From NCBI GenBank assembly GCA_025093555.1, contig JAIWNF010000008.1, forward strand, positions 620,001-684,000: a stretch of DNA of 64,000 bases, given 5' to 3'. Of the stretch, positions 24,070 to 37,701 are shown one piece after another. Below the pieces are notes generated by a model. It was not told the DNA's origin and did not search any database. It saw only the letters and a list, made by a program, of their open reading frames with translations. Numbering within the stretch: the first letter of the stretch is position 1; every line of letters begins with the position of its first letter. The DNA is from Circinella umbellata (Eukaryota; Mucoromycota; Mucoromycetes; Mucorales; Lichtheimiaceae). Made by a program: the position numbers and the translations under genes.

Positions 24070-27000
24070 TTATTCTTGTGGTAATTGATAGGATCCACTT
24101 AAAGCACTTGATGCACGTTCAGCTTCCCATTGTTGTCTGAGTTCTTCCATACTACCACTACTATAGCGGTATGCCATCTTTGCACGGGAAGCTCGTGTAG
24201 GTGTTTGTGATAATCGATCAAACACATTACCAGCACTGTGAGCTCTTTCCATTGCTATTGAAGAGGCACTTACTACAGGTCCAATATTAGGTCTTGGAGG
24301 TTGTTGGAATCTTTGTTGATAAGACATTGTAGCAACAGGTTGAGCTGATGGTGATTGTTGTGGATCATAATAATACTCATTGCCATTACCATTACCATTA
24401 CTACTATTATTATTATTATTATTGTTATGTTGTAGTTGTTGTTGATACATGGATATTTCACGTAATGATGATCGTCTTCGCTGTGGCACAGGTGGTTGTT
24501 GTAATGAATAAGCTCGTTTACGTAATGAACCAGTTTGTGACGTAGAATGTTGTGAAGAAGATAGTTGTGAAGAAGATAGTTGTGAAGAAGAATGTTGTGA
24601 TGAAGAATGATCCGATTGCATCGATGATCGACGAATATGATTATTACGTATAGGGGAAGGCGTAGATGATTCACGATCAGTGCTATATCTTGCAAATTCA
24701 CTTGGATTTGCCATTACAAATGGAATCGGGGATTCAGAACCATTAGCCATACGTTGTTGCCAAGATAATCGGCGCTAAAATAATTATATATAAAAAAAAA
24801 TTAGTATGTATATTTTATTGAAATTGTGGATTTTTATTTTTTATTTTTACCTGAATCATGTTCAAAAATCTATCCGGGGATGGAGTTGCTTCACGAGTTG
24901 GAGCATGACGATTGCCTTTATCTGTTAATGATACAGGAGGTCGAACCCCACCATTGATACTGTTACGTTTACTTCCTCCTCCACCATTACTTGATCCAGT
25001 TATGTAAGTGGGTGAAGTGATAGGAGAAGGGGGTGGCAAAAGTACTTCATCATTAGTACCCCCAAAGGAAACAATAGATGATCGACGAGAATCAATCAAT
25101 TGTGGTTCTGGTGTGCTGACGACACCACGAATACCATCTTCATAAATCTTGTCAAATATGGTATTGCCACTATTGATGTATTCTTCAATTTTAACATCAA
25201 TAGCACTATCATCATCACCCATTATTGGTTGTGGTTGTTGATGTTGTCGACTGCCACGTCTACCACCTGTGTGAATACTCTTTTCTTCCAATTTACGAAT
25301 ACGTCGTTCATTTTCTACCGTGGTTGTAATAGCTGCACGCTTCATGACAATCAAAGTACGACGCAAATCATGTACTGTCTTTTCTAAATTTTGAATCGTA
25401 ACTTGGCGACTCGTATCACTCATACGGAGATTCATTATATCTTCCACCAATCCTTCAGAGATACCCTTAGCTTCATCTAATTCAAGTGTCTTGATTAATT
25501 TGGAAAGAACATCATAGGCTGTTTCAGGTGCTGCTGATGCTGGCACACTGTATTGTTCTTCAAAAGCATCCATATCAGCCCATCCATCACCATCCTCATT
25601 TCGTCGTGGTGTCATGGATTCGTTAATAATATCATCAGCGAATGCAACTCGTTTTTCAATTGCTGCACGTTGTTGTTGTAACTGATGATGATGTTGTTGT
25701 AGTTGACCACCACTATGACTACCCCCACTACCACCCGAAGCAACACTTCCAGTTTCACTTCCGTCTGAAGAAGCAATAGCGTCCCCTGCCGCTTCTGATT
25801 GAAGGGCACGTACACGAGCGGTCAAATAAGAAATTTCTGCTGATATAAGATCGATACGTTCATCCGTAAAATCCAATGCCAATGTATCCATGGGTTGACC
25901 CGTGGCTTCTGCATTTTCTTTTTCAGCCAAATAAATGTGTCGACGTTCATCAATTAATTCGAGTTTCTCAGCAGCTAATCGTTCGCGTCGGAAAAGTAAT
26001 TGTTCCATTTCCACAACGGCTTGTTTGCCTTGAATGAACTGGTAAAGAGCAGTATCCAATAATTGCTTCTTGCGCATGACTCGGACGTCTACGGGTATCT
26101 TGTTCAATCTTTTTCGCATGGCCTTGCGATCATTGACACGATTTGCACGTCGTGCAATAAAGGCAAAACTGCCACCCACAATATGTGTCACTTTACCCAA
26201 CAGTCGTTCATCCAAGACACCGCCTTCACGCACTGCCTTCTTTAATACATTCGTCAATTGCTTGAGTTGTTGATTATTCATCAACACTTCCTCATCGCGT
26301 CGTTTTAATGTCATACGTTGTTGTTCATGTTGACGTTCCAATCGACGACGTTGCATATTGGCTTCCGCATTCAAGCGTTGTAATTGTTGAATCTTGCGGT
26401 CTTGTAAAGTAGATTGTTCACGTACACGATCAGCTTCTTGTTTCATACGTTTTATCATACGTTTCTTTTCCACTTTAAGCGTTTCTACATTGACACGTAA
26501 AGAGCGTAATAATGTTTCATTCTGGTTACGAGTGGCTTGCATCGTCATGGTCGTTTGCGAATATTTGCGTTTGAGTTCTTGAATTTGAGATAGCAAATGT
26601 TTCATTTTAGCTTCATAAGCATGTCGGATTTCAATGAGATGTTGCTTTTCCTTCATTTGAACGGTCACTTCGGATTTACTGGTAATACGACTACGTGTAC
26701 GTGTTACTGCTTGATCACGTTCACGTTGTAAAAGGATCAATTGTTCTTGAAGTTGAGACATACGATCATCATATTTGCGTTTCATGAACGTATATTCATT
26801 TTCGGATTTTTCTAAATGAGAAACCAGTTCTTCCTTTACACGAATATCAGATTGGATTTGATGTAACATACGAGCTAATTTTGCATCGGTTTTCTTTCTA
26901 TTTTCAGGAAGTATATGTTCAACACGTGTAGGTCCAGTAGCTGAATCACCACTGCTACTATTATCATCCACCAAGATTTCATTTTTACGTCGCTCACTCT

Positions 27001-29921
27001 CTGGACCATCCCATGCTGGTACAGCCTAAATAAATAAACAAGAAAATCAAATTGTTCAAAATTACAAGATCAAATTTTTCTTTTAAGCTTTCAAAATATC
27101 AAAATGCAAAAAAAAAAAAAAAAATGTCTTACCAAAGTTTCAATTTCATCTAATAAAGCATTACCCAAAAGATCATTTTCATCTTCTTCCACAGGCGATC
27201 GAGCAGGTGTGAAATTACCTTCATCCGATGATGTACGTTGCATATCTTTCTCTCCATAAAGTGATTTTTCTTGTTCCTCAAATTCCTTGAAAAAAAAAAG
27301 ACATTTCATTTATTAGTAAAAAGCTTATATAACTTGTAACACACATGTATAAAATTTATATTTATTTACCTTGAGTTCTTCTTCCCAATCACGAGCTGCA
27401 TCATCCAATGGTTTAGCAAGATCCAAGACTTGCATACCTTTTTGAATTTCATTTCTTGCCTTAGCAATACTCTCTTTCACTTCTTGACGGATTTCATCAT
27501 CACCTATACTAAGAGTATATTGAGGTGTAATCACACCTGCTTGTCGTTGACGTTGAACACGTGTACTGGAACTTTGAGATAATACAGGTCGACGTGCAGA
27601 ATGTTTAGTCTTGACACGAGCTGTATAAGTAGTATTACTACTATTAGGCGTCACATGTTGATGGTTGTGACGACGACGCGATCGACGTGTACCACGACGT
27701 TGACTTGTAGATGTACTCAAAGTCATTGAAGCAGAAGGAACACCCGATTTTTGAAATGAGGAGCTGGCCATCATCATTGCTTGCATAGCCATAGGTTGAG
27801 CATTTTCCAAAAAGGCAAGACGATCCCGTGTATCTTGTAATTCATTATTCAAATCATGAATTTGTTTTTGATATTGTATAATAATAGGATGCGACGTAGC
27901 TGCTTGTTGCTTTTTTACTTCTCCTTGCTGGCTCTTATGATCATCTACTACAGAGTGCTCTGATAATGAAAGTGGTGCAGTGGGTGAGGTATCATTTAAG
28001 AAGTCACCTAAATCACGTTCCATAACAAGAGTATCACGTTCACTTGTTACTTGAATAAGATTTGTTGACATATCTTGAAGACGTTCACGTAATCGTCCAA
28101 TTTCAGCACGTAAAGCTTTATTTTCACCGCTGTCACCGCCCGTACTAATATCTCCTGTTGCACCACTGGCACGAAGGGAAGCAATTTCCATACGTAATCG
28201 AGCAATGTATGAACGTAATTGATTGATTTCAATTGAGCTTCCAGCAAAATCTTGATTGATAGTGACCCGATTCTTGATATTACGTGCTCGATTGGCATAT
28301 TTCAATGTGTTCAAGGTTTCCATGAAATTCGAATCCGATGGTGACACACATGCCAACATGAGGGTTTGACTGTTACCACCCAAAGAATCTTGGAGTAATC
28401 TCGTGAGTTTAGAATCTCGATAAGGTACATGCGTTGCCCGCCGGGTCTCATCTCCGAGTGCTGAAATGACGTTACCCAGGGCTAATAAACCAGCGTTAAT
28501 CGCGATACCTTCTTTAGCACGATCTCCTTGAGCATTGGTTCGTTTTAACTAATCATTTTATTTATTTATTTTATTTTTGATATGAAAAGTTTTTGTTATT
28601 ATTTCCCATGTTTTATTATTATTTGATAACCACAAAGAGCATAAAATAAAATAAAATGGAATAGGATTTACCCTTTCAGATCCGGCTAAATCAACAAAAT
28701 GAAATTTACTTGTAAATGACTTATCACTACCATCTTCCTCACGTCGTTGTTGTTTAAGAATGACAGAAAAAATAGCGTGTGAGCGAGATGAGACGGTATT
28801 CATATCGGTAGATCCGGTGGTTCTGCAAAGGGAACCTTTGGCTAGGTACCCGAGTAACTCTTCTGGACTTGAGCAAGTTTCCTCTCGAACGCCACTCCAA
28901 TAAATATTACCAGCAATATCTTCACGAATAGATACTTCAGCACTCGTATTATTATTATTGTTATTATTATTATTCTTTCTTCGTTGAATTGTATTTGGAT
29001 TTAAAAGATCAACAAGTTCTTCGTTGTACAATTCCAAAAATGAGACAAGAATTTCATATTTAAAGTCTGGACTTTCTTGAGCACGATGTTCCATACTTTC
29101 GAACAATCGAACCATACTACGCGGTACAATACCTAGTTATATTCATTATTTATTTTGAATTTCTTATATAATGTGTGTGTTCTTCTTTTTTCAGTTTAGT
29201 GTGGGTAAAAAAAAAAAGAGATGAGTTACCTTCTTCTTCACGAACTGTAGCATTGTGAAGACCGGTACCCATACTGTATGTTTTGCCCGATCCAGTTTGT
29301 CTAAAATGATTTTTATTCTTTTTAGTCAAAGTTTTTCTTTTTTTTTTTTTTTTACATTATTGCAATACATGATCACTTTATTATTACCCATAAGCCAAAA
29401 TGGTAGTATTAAATCTATTATATGATATATATTATAATTATTATTATTATTATCGTTATCAATTCATCTTAGTTAACACATTACTCCATGATAATAAAAA
29501 AAATAAAAATTTATAAAACATTGTTGTTGGGCATAAGAAAAAAAAGAATTCAAAATTTATTATTATTGTTTTAAATTTATTTACCCCTCCATAAACTTGT
29601 CTAAAAGTGGGATTATAGCTTCTGAATAAACCTGAGACTGAATAGTATTGCTGTCAAATACATAATCGTAAGTAAACGATTTATCAGTTCCAATCAAGAT
29701 TTGGGGTTCATTAGGAACATAAGATAAACATTCAGTACAGTTTTCCAGTTGCTCTTTTTGTGACAAAGGGCGCGCCCGAATAGCCACTCTATAAATATAT
29801 ATATATAAAAAAAAGTGCACGGACAATGTTGTAAGATTCGTCATTCCATCGGAACTAAACGCCGATTAACTTGTACCCCTCTCTTTTTTTTATTTCTTTA
29901 CCTCACCGCTGTTGCTGCCAT
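24070..29921 (-). CDS. kinesin-4-like motor protein (chromokinesin/KIF4-KIF21 type)
   Basis: Nine exons with consistent phases: 29902-29921, 29585-29788, 29388-29414, 29230-29300, 28672-29132, 27370-28548, 27133-27285, 24851-27025 and 24070-24774, about 1664 aa. The N-terminal motor reads VAIRARPL, then [10 protein letters not shown]-loop GQTGSGKT (residues 84-91, restored only after splicing tiny exons), switch I NTVSSRSH (219-226), switch II DLAGSER (255-261) and [13 protein letters not shown] at the neck. The phrase [11 protein letters not shown] between the first strand and the motor core is characteristic of kinesin-4. Asn runs (about residues 160-169) interrupt a surface loop. A long coiled coil follows (about residues 390-1250), then a disordered S/Q/N-rich tail with a repeated SSSQ(L/H) motif and a final NVFDRLSQT segment. 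I see no KIF21 WD40 domain or KIF4 Cys-rich domain. It is expected to be a plus-end microtubule motor or dynamics regulator. Confidence 0.92.
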
Positions 29922-31731
29922 TCAACGAGGAATGTATTAAATAATAAGGGGTAAGAAAAAAAAATTAAAAAAAAAGAGAGAGAAAGAGAGAGAAAGAAAA
30001 AAAAAATGGAAATGGAAATGAAGCAAAAAAAAGTGATGAAAGAGTAAAAGAAACAAACAAGAAAAAAAAAAGGTTATTCACAAAAAGACTGAAAGTTGTA
30101 TACAAGTTTTTTTTTGGTTGCCCTGAAAGGATGAAGTGAAACGTCAGTTATAAGGGTACTACAAGAAAAAAAAGAAATGGCTTATTATAAACCAAGCAAC
30201 AAAGCAAAAAGTCCCGAAAGAGGGAGTACAAGAACGGATAGCATTGTGGAACGTACCTTTTTTTTTTTTCCGTGTTACAATAACCCCTCAGTAAAAGTTT
30301 CTTTCCGTATCATTTTTATTGTCGTTATATATAAGTTATATATATATAAACTTAAGTTAATTTTACATGTACAATGATAACTACAGGCGACGACGATCAT
30401 TTCAATTTATAACAATTTTCTCTATTTTATTTTACTAAATGAAATCATTAATTAAAAATTTGACCATTTATTAATTTTAATTTCTCTTTTGCTCTTTGGT
30501 GTCGTCACTTTGCGCTTTCTTTTTGCATTATGATATGAAACACCGCATTGACAACATCAAAAAGCAAACATAAAAAAAAAACATGTGAGTTGTTTATGGT
30601 GTAGTACATGTATTTTTTTTACCTTTTAATAAACTATTAGTATAATATCACTGATACTTATTATAACTGAAATATCTTTACTTCTTCTTAATAGAAAATG
30701 GGAATCATTTATAAAACGTATAGATGACCAGTTAAAACTTAAAAAAAAGTTATGACGATGCAAGCAGCCAACAAAAAAAAAAAAAAAAAAAAAGTCAGTA
30801 GACTTTTAACCACATGTTCTTCACACCTCCTTTTTCTTTTAAAGCTGTGTACAATTAGGCTATAAATACAAGTAACAGCTATATGCATAACAGCAATCCG
30901 ATTAACATTAAATAATTATATATAATAAAGAAATTAATAAATAAATAAATATCGATTATTATTATTATTATTATTATTTTCGGTTCTTTTCACTATTGGT
31001 TTTTCCATTTTAATATTATAAGGGATTTTCACACAAAAGTTTAAAAAGAGCAAACAATCTTACACCAATGCAAAAGTGGGAAAAAGTGTTATCAAAATTC
31101 ACTTCAAACCAATCAAAAACATCATGGGGGAGAGAGGGGGCGGTTGTGCGGAGAAAAATAACTTTGGAATCACTGTCGTGCAACATTATGTTGACTGCAT
31201 CCATCTCCTGAGTAGGCTAAAAAAACATACTACGTATGTATTATTCATTTCACTCATAACCTGAATGAACAGAAAAAGTTGAGTATTAAGTTAAATATGT
31301 TAAGATGGGTCGACAAATTTTTCTTTGACGTTCCGTTCATTATTAATAAATATATCAATTTTCGGGTTCTAATGCTCCGGGTGAAAAAAAAAAGAGACTT
31401 TTTTAGGTATGAAGAACATATATGGAAAAACGCTAGTTTTATTTTGTTGTTATAAATATATAATGCTATTTGACGTGCTAGCATATAAGTAGTTAGGGAA
31501 AATAACAAAAGGAAGTTTTATGCATTATTTTGGATCATTTGATAAATAGTGTTGTTTAATAACACAGCTAATAACCATGATGATACATTAGTAATACTAT
31601 TATTGTACGTATCTCCTTTGTATTTCATAGTGGGTGTAATACCAAAGCTGACTCAATGTTGAAAATCAATATTTGTATTTGATAAATGTTTATTAAACTT
31701 TATTATATATAGAGAAGAGAAAAACTATTTT
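29922..31731. other. intergenic, kinesin upstream
   Basis: An A/G-rich tract (29955-30075) lies directly upstream of the kinesin start. A TATATATATA segment (30335-30347) and an ATT microsatellite (30955-30977) follow. Short frames in both directions lack protein-like continuity. No gene is supported. Confidence 0.5.
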
Positions 31732-33333
31732 CTAGTAGAAGTTACTCCCCCCCCTTCTTTCTATTTGCGACCAGCATGTTGTTCGGTTGTTGATGATGTT
31801 GAAGGGGAGAGCATGAGTAGTAGGAATGAACACACCGTGATCCTCAAAGGCGTTTTGCCGAAATCGCGATGTGCTGTTGTCGTTGTCGGTGTTGAAGGTG
31901 GTGTGTAAAGAGGGCATGCGGGGATCAAGCATACCCTCTAGTGGTTGGCGGGATGATGATGGTGTTGATGGTAGGATGGGGACGAAGTCTTGATGTGGGT
32001 GGGTGCGGTTGTTGTGGTTGCGAAGGAATGGCGGATGAAGAGAATACAGAGAATCTAAAAAAACAAGAAGACCTTTGTCAGTATTTGAATAATATAAACT
32101 AATAAAAAAATGGGTGGCATGTTTATTGGTAACTTACGCTGGCATGGACTGAGGGCCACGAGCAGTAGAGCGAAAGAAAAAATAATCATTGTAAGAATTA
32201 AGAGTTGATGGGGATATAATGTTAACACGTTTGTAATAAATTGAAATTGTATGTTACCTTTCACCGGACGTATTTTGAGCAACCGAGTCACTAAAAAAAT
32301 GTCTTGTTTAGATATATGGCATTATATAATGGAATAAGTTTACTTACGTTGACATCTCTGATGCCACTGAGCGAATGCTCAAGGATGGTCCAGGTGAACT
32401 AGCAGCTTGCCCGCTGATGCCACTCATGAGTGACATCGTGTCCATGCTCCTAATACATTTTTTTTATGTTAGAATGTGATGTCGATGAATACAAATAGTT
32501 ATAAATGTAAATACACATACGTTGTTCGAGTTACAAGGCTTCTTGTACCGGATGGTGCTCTAATAAGAGAAGATATTTTATAAAAATAGCTTATTAGTCA
32601 TTGGTCATACCATTTTCGCACCGACATCACAAATATCGCCCCAATAAAAAAAACAGAACACTTACTCCTTAGCCTCACGTATATGGTAGTCGTCTTTTTA
32701 AAAGAAAGTTGGCTATCCAATGATCCTTGCATAGATGCATTGGAAGCCTGAACATCCGGTACACCTTATACTCGAACAATGTGATCTCTTTCAACTTATC
32801 ACCCTCATCATAGTTGTTCCAACTCTTTTTTAATTTGCTAGGAGTTTGATCCCTAGCCCACAAAAGAGTAGGACGGTGAAGACGGGCTTCGATCCTCAAC
32901 ATGTTATACATGCCTGTATCTTGATCAAGCTCAGGCCCGATATTACAAGGCTTGTTGATGAAATGTTTTATAATATCAGGTCTTTCTTGTATCGCCGGCT
33001 TGGGGATAATATTGTTGAGGATAGGAAGGATCAGAGGAGCTTGGCAGAGAGCTGTCCGCTTCGTCAACCGCAGTCGTAATTTATACACGAGGAGGACAAT
33101 ACTCACCAGAGGACCGTCCGTTGCCTCTGGTCAAAAGGAGTCGGAACAATGATCTCTTAATCGATCACGACGGGAAGTGATGATGGTGACAGGGAAGTAA
33201 AAAGGGGGTCTTGTTGCTGTGTTACTGAATGAACCAGCTTTTCGATTCTTTCAAGTCGTTCATCCATTTCCTTAACGAAATTAGTGTTTTTTTGGAATTT
33301 GCTGTTTAATTGCAAAAGCATTTGGTACATCAT
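31732..33333 (-). CDS. unrecognised multi-exon protein, possibly lineage-specific family
   Basis: Six downstream exons join in perfect phase: start uncertain (at or below 33130) to 32679, 32521-32559, 32348-32449, 32258-32290, an 11-nt microexon 32138-32148, and 31732-32054 (TAG at 31734-31732). The large exon encodes a basic segment (KLRLRLTKRTALCQAPLILP), then GPELDQDTGMYNMLRIEARL, KSWNNYDEGDKLKEITLFEY and CKDHWIANFLLKRR. The Trp and basic spacing could suit a DNA-binding helix bundle, but I do not recognise a domain. Later exons encode a Ser-rich linker (MDTMSLMSGISGQ) and a tail with MLDPRMPSLH. Upstream, a 58-codon frame with a coiled coil (33333-33157, MDERLERIEKLVHSVTQQQ) is probably the first exon. 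Its junction is unresolved: donor CCC|GTCGTG with acceptor before 33124 keeps phase but is weak. A broken gene is possible. Confidence 0.6.
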
Positions 33334-33702
33334 GTTAAAAGTTGTGGGGTGTTCTTGGGGATTGTTGTTTATATATAAGAATAGTTGAGATACTTTAAAA
33401 AAATTGAATAGTATGTAGTACCGAATATTACTGTGAAACCGATGGAAATCAGGTGTTATTTTTTACTCTGACTTCTAAGTAAATGAAATAAAAGATGTAT
33501 AGTCAAAGTCTTCAGATTAAGCAGACGTTGATGGAACATTGATACTGATAGACAAATAGTATTCTATTTATTATTTTATTATATTTTATCCGTATATATA
33601 ACCAATACACTTAATATTTGTTAAAAGAAAGGCAAACTGAGAACTTGATGGTTCTCCATCACTTGATTTTTTTCTCTTTTTTCAAGTGCTAACAAGTAGT
33701 AA

Positions 33703-33862
33703 TTGTCGACTGTAAGTCAATGTTTTTTGAGTGAAATATACGGACCTCGATACATGGTCTCCGTATTTGAAAGGAGGGAGTCGTTTCTGATTTTAATAGC
33801 TGTCTCATCCAAGACGACCCTCTGTTTACAACATGAAATATTAGGGTTGTTAAGAAAATGCA
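33703..33862. repeat. inverted repeat arm, left
   Basis: This is the reverse complement of 34942-35095 with about 80-85% identity by eye. Shared words include TTTCATGTTGTAAACAG, GCTATTAAAATCAGAAAC, TTTCAAATACGGAGACCAT and TTACAGTCGACAA. Read on the minus strand it is protein-like (DETAIKIRNDS) after a splice-acceptor-like AACAG. Confidence 0.85.
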
Positions 33863-34083
33863 TAACAACTATTGTATTTTTCGTGTTTACCTTGATTGTA
33901 TAGATTTAATTAGGCACAGTATTAACAGTCTATTCAGTCTAGATGTTTATAGCTTCAAATTACCAGCGCGTCTTTAGTCTACAATCAGACTCAAAAACTA
34001 TAATTGAGAGAATAATGGGGACTCAGGTATATAAGTGGCGAACGTAGGAGTCTTCGATGGTCTTTATCCGGTGATCCATTTAT

Positions 34084-34400
34084 TCATAGGGGTACGCTAA
34101 GTAAAAAAAAATGATAATTATAATACAGCATTAACATGTTGACTACAGTTAATGTATACTTACAAGGACGAAATATCAACTCCATTTTTGGACATTGTTG
34201 CCCCAGTCATGAAGCCTGAGTATCTTGAAACACAAGACTTATAGAGATCATCGGAGGAATCCATCCTAACTGGGAGTACCCACGAAGCTGCTTTGATTGA
34301 TGGTTCGGGGAGGGCGAGACATTTTGGCTTAAGATTTCAAGCTGATTTAGAATCAATGTATGTACATTCAGTCCAAAAATAGCTCGACAAGGAAGCATCA
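34084..34400 (-). pseudogene. coding relic between the inverted arms
   Basis: Minus-strand sequence reads as protein-like blocks FDASLSSYFWTECTYIDSKS, LALPEPSIKAASWVLPVRMD and YSGFMTGATMSKNGVDISS. It ends at a GTAAGT donor (34163) that can join a 13-nt terminal exon (34084-34096) to give a short ending FVPL and TGA. A stop (after SKSA) interrupts the upstream part and no start exon is visible. I do not recognise the protein. It sits inside the spacer of the two inverted arms and may belong to the same element. Confidence 0.4.
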
Positions 34401-34941
34401 AATGTTATTTTTAAGTGAATAAATGTCATTCAGCAGGCGCCCCTATAGAAATCACAAGATAAGTAATATTTAATTTTACCTACAAAAGTCTCATATCCGA
34501 CAAGTTTGCAGGGTTGACTTTATTTTTGGCCGATGTCATACGCTTGAATATTTTAATTGATACCACCCCACTAACCAACATACTTGTTTGATGGTGTGCC
34601 TCCTTTTGCTATTGTTCTCCCCTCCCCCCCTCTACCCCTGTCCACGATATAATAGCCACACACCCTCAACAGGTGACAAATTCAATGAATGCTGTAAGGA
34701 ATGGTCACTCTCACCATTTCAGGTCGTTGAGCTTGTGAGAGTGACTAAATATAAATTCAATACTTTAGTACATACAGTAGTCAAAAGAAAATACCAAAAG
34801 GAAATAACATTTTGGTGGCGATAGTTGGGCAGTTGTATCGCTTTAGACAAGATTTCTAAAGTTGATTTGTGTTTTTACAATGAGTCAATGAGACTAACTC
34901 GCCACCATTCTATTACGTTTATTTATACAATAATTAAGTTT

Positions 34942-35095
34942 TGCATTTTCTTAACAACTCTATTATTTCATGTTGTAAACAGATGGTCATCTTGGATGAA
35001 AACAGCTATTAAAATCAGAAACAACTCCTTCCTTTCAAATACGGAGACCATATATCAAGGCCCGTCTATTTCAAAGATGGGTTTACAGTCGACAA
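34942..35095. repeat. inverted repeat arm, right
   Basis: Partner of 33703-33862. It lies inside an open frame of 113 codons (34825-35166, +) whose middle encodes KTAIKIRNNSFLSNTETIY, corresponding to the left arm read on the minus strand. Homology starts at TGCATTTTCTTAACAAC and ends at CAGTCGACAA. The two arms are 1.08 kb apart. Confidence 0.85.
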
Positions 35096-35109
35096 ATAGA
35101 GAGAGGTTT

Positions 35110-36087
35110 GAGATAACGTATATTATAAATACAAGAAAATTAACTCTACAAATAGAGACGAAATGATAAAATGATTTTTGCTGAGAGTAACAAACATCAA
35201 TGTTTTATTTCATGCACCGGATTTGGAAGTGAAAAATATACGTGAATCCCAAACCTCTCTAGAAATCGAGTGATGCTTATTGTATGAAAAGGACGATATT
35301 AGATAGCTTAATCCTGAAATAATATGCAGGGGGATCTTATGAATATCAATCATATGTAAGCTCCCTCCTTCTCCCTCTCTCTCTTTTTTTTTCTTGTTGC
35401 GGAATACTAAAAATAAAAAATCCATTTTTATTTGTGTGCCAAATGTGCCATATGTGCCAAAACCTTTATTTGGAAACTTGTGATCAAATCTTTTTTGTTC
35501 CATACGTCTCTATGGTGGCCAAATAGGTAGTTAAATTATATGTACTAAAAAAAATATGAGCTATCTTGTAAAATAGTACATGATTTGATAAAATGGTCCA
35601 ATCTGAAAAAAAAGACGTACCTGAAAAATTGAACTTTTTACTTTTTATGCAAAGAAAATCACACGTGAACAGTTGGATATTAATACTTACATATTACGTA
35701 CGTATTATGTTTAAGCACATTTTACAAGATAAAGAGACGAATACAATAAGGTTATTATTGAACAAAAGAGAGAATGTCATTACTTATCCAAGATAAACGT
35801 TAGCAAATAGTAAATACCATTTTTGTCTCCAGGCCAATTCTTATTGACCACGCAGGAGTCTAAATAAGAAAGAGAATACTTTATATATATGTTTGAAGGG
35901 ATTGCTCCCAAATTATGATCAATTCATAAAGTTTTCGAATATTTGAATCACTCATAGATAGTATAGTATTTAATAATAAAATCTTTATACAAATAAAATA
36001 ATTATTATGTGGTAAAAAAAAAAAAGATTATTGACTATTTACATTTTCCCCCTCTTGATAGAGTGGTAAGGTAAGAAACAAACAAGA
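35110..36087. other. intergenic
   Basis: AT-rich. A small open frame at 35593-35796 (+, 67 codons) has no recognisable features. No gene is supported. Confidence 0.45.
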
Positions 36088-37650
36088 CTATTTAATTTTT
36101 TCACGCATTGTATGTAACCATTCCAACATAGATGTTGTAGCTGCATGCCATTCACTAAAATCAAAAATTTTATCCAAAGAATCGTTACTCGTATGAACAT
36201 CATTTTCTCTCCTTGTCTTTTTGCTTGGTTCTAATAAAACTGGTTCATTCGAAATAGTATTGTTTTCTATTGAGGAAATTGGACGTTTGTTGCTTGTAGT
36301 AACTGTATTGGATAAATGGTTATCATTTTTTTCTACTTCTGATATAGTCACATCACCATCCTTATTATTCACAGTGGGTCCATGCGTTGATAATGGATTC
36401 ACTGTCGCTATAGTATCGTTATGTTTAGTTGTATCCATGGTTGAATCATTCTTATCCCTACTGATGTCACGTTGAACAGGATCTTTCGTGCTAAGAGTAG
36501 ATGGCTCTGACGTTCGTGTTGATACTAGTGGAGTCATGTTGGATCCTGTAGATATACGACCCGGTAATGTCGATAGGGGGTTCTGATCAATATTTGGTTG
36601 TTGGTCATCCATAGATGTTGCAGGTAAAGAAGATTCGCTTGCTGTAAGCATCGCAGCTCGTGTAGGATGAATAGAATTTAAAGATTGTTGATTTTTGAGT
36701 TGAGTTGTTGTATCACTTGGTAATGAATTATCAGGACTACTCGAACTCCTAATAGACAATGGTTCTTGAATCAATCGTCGTTGTGTCAATGACAAAGATT
36801 GTATTTCTGAGGTTGTATAACTTTGTGAATCATTTGCAAAATTACCTTCAAGTAATCTTTAAAAATAAAGTAGATATTAGAGCAAGTATAAATTATGTGT
36901 AATAGGTTTACAAAAAAAAAAGTGTATTACCTTGATTTTCTAGCTTCACTTGCTATCCTTCTTGCAAGTGTATGAAATTGATTACCCCAAATATCTTTAT
37001 TAGGAATCTAGAATATAATATAGATAAATGGATTCATTATTTTGTTTTTTCTTCCTCTCACACCTAAAACTTTGTAAAATGGACATACCAAAGAGAATTT
37101 TACAGAGTGTATTCTACAGGCAATTAATTCTTTAATTGTCTTCATATATTTGTTTAAGATCGGTTTATGGCCACTTTCTTCCCTACCATTCAAATCTATT
37201 TATATATATCATATTATTAGCAAATTGTATTTTATTCATATACAAGTATATATATCTATATATATATCTTACAATCATAAGCAACTTTATTTTTCATGCC
37301 GATATGTATAGGTTTGTCCTTGATGGGTTGAACAAGTATATCAATAATAGCCTTAAAAAGATTATATATGTACAAATTAGAATACCAATAATAGTTTTTC
37401 ATTAGATTTCTCTCTTTTCATTACCTTTAATACAAATATAATAGTATTACTAAATGGTCCATTATAATGACCATATATAATGGGAAGTTCTTTATCAATC
37501 CAAACAATACCATAGCCACCCATTTGATTTCCTTTTCGATCAATACTTTCTGTTGACATTCCAATAATGGCTCTTAATTCATGTTGAATCGATACCTTCA
37601 TAAAAAATAGAATAATTCATAAAGTATAAATAAAATATCTTTCTTATTCT

Positions 37651-37701
<51 letters not shown>

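Noticed and set aside
24273..24701. 142-codon minus frame overlapping the kinesin tail
   Set aside because: It is a shadow of the low-complexity last exon in another frame (Asn/Ile/Val repeats).
34825..35166. 113-codon plus-strand frame as a gene
   Set aside because: Its only recognisable part is the right inverted-repeat arm, preceded by a splice-acceptor-like site inside the frame. It looks like a relic exon, not an intact gene.
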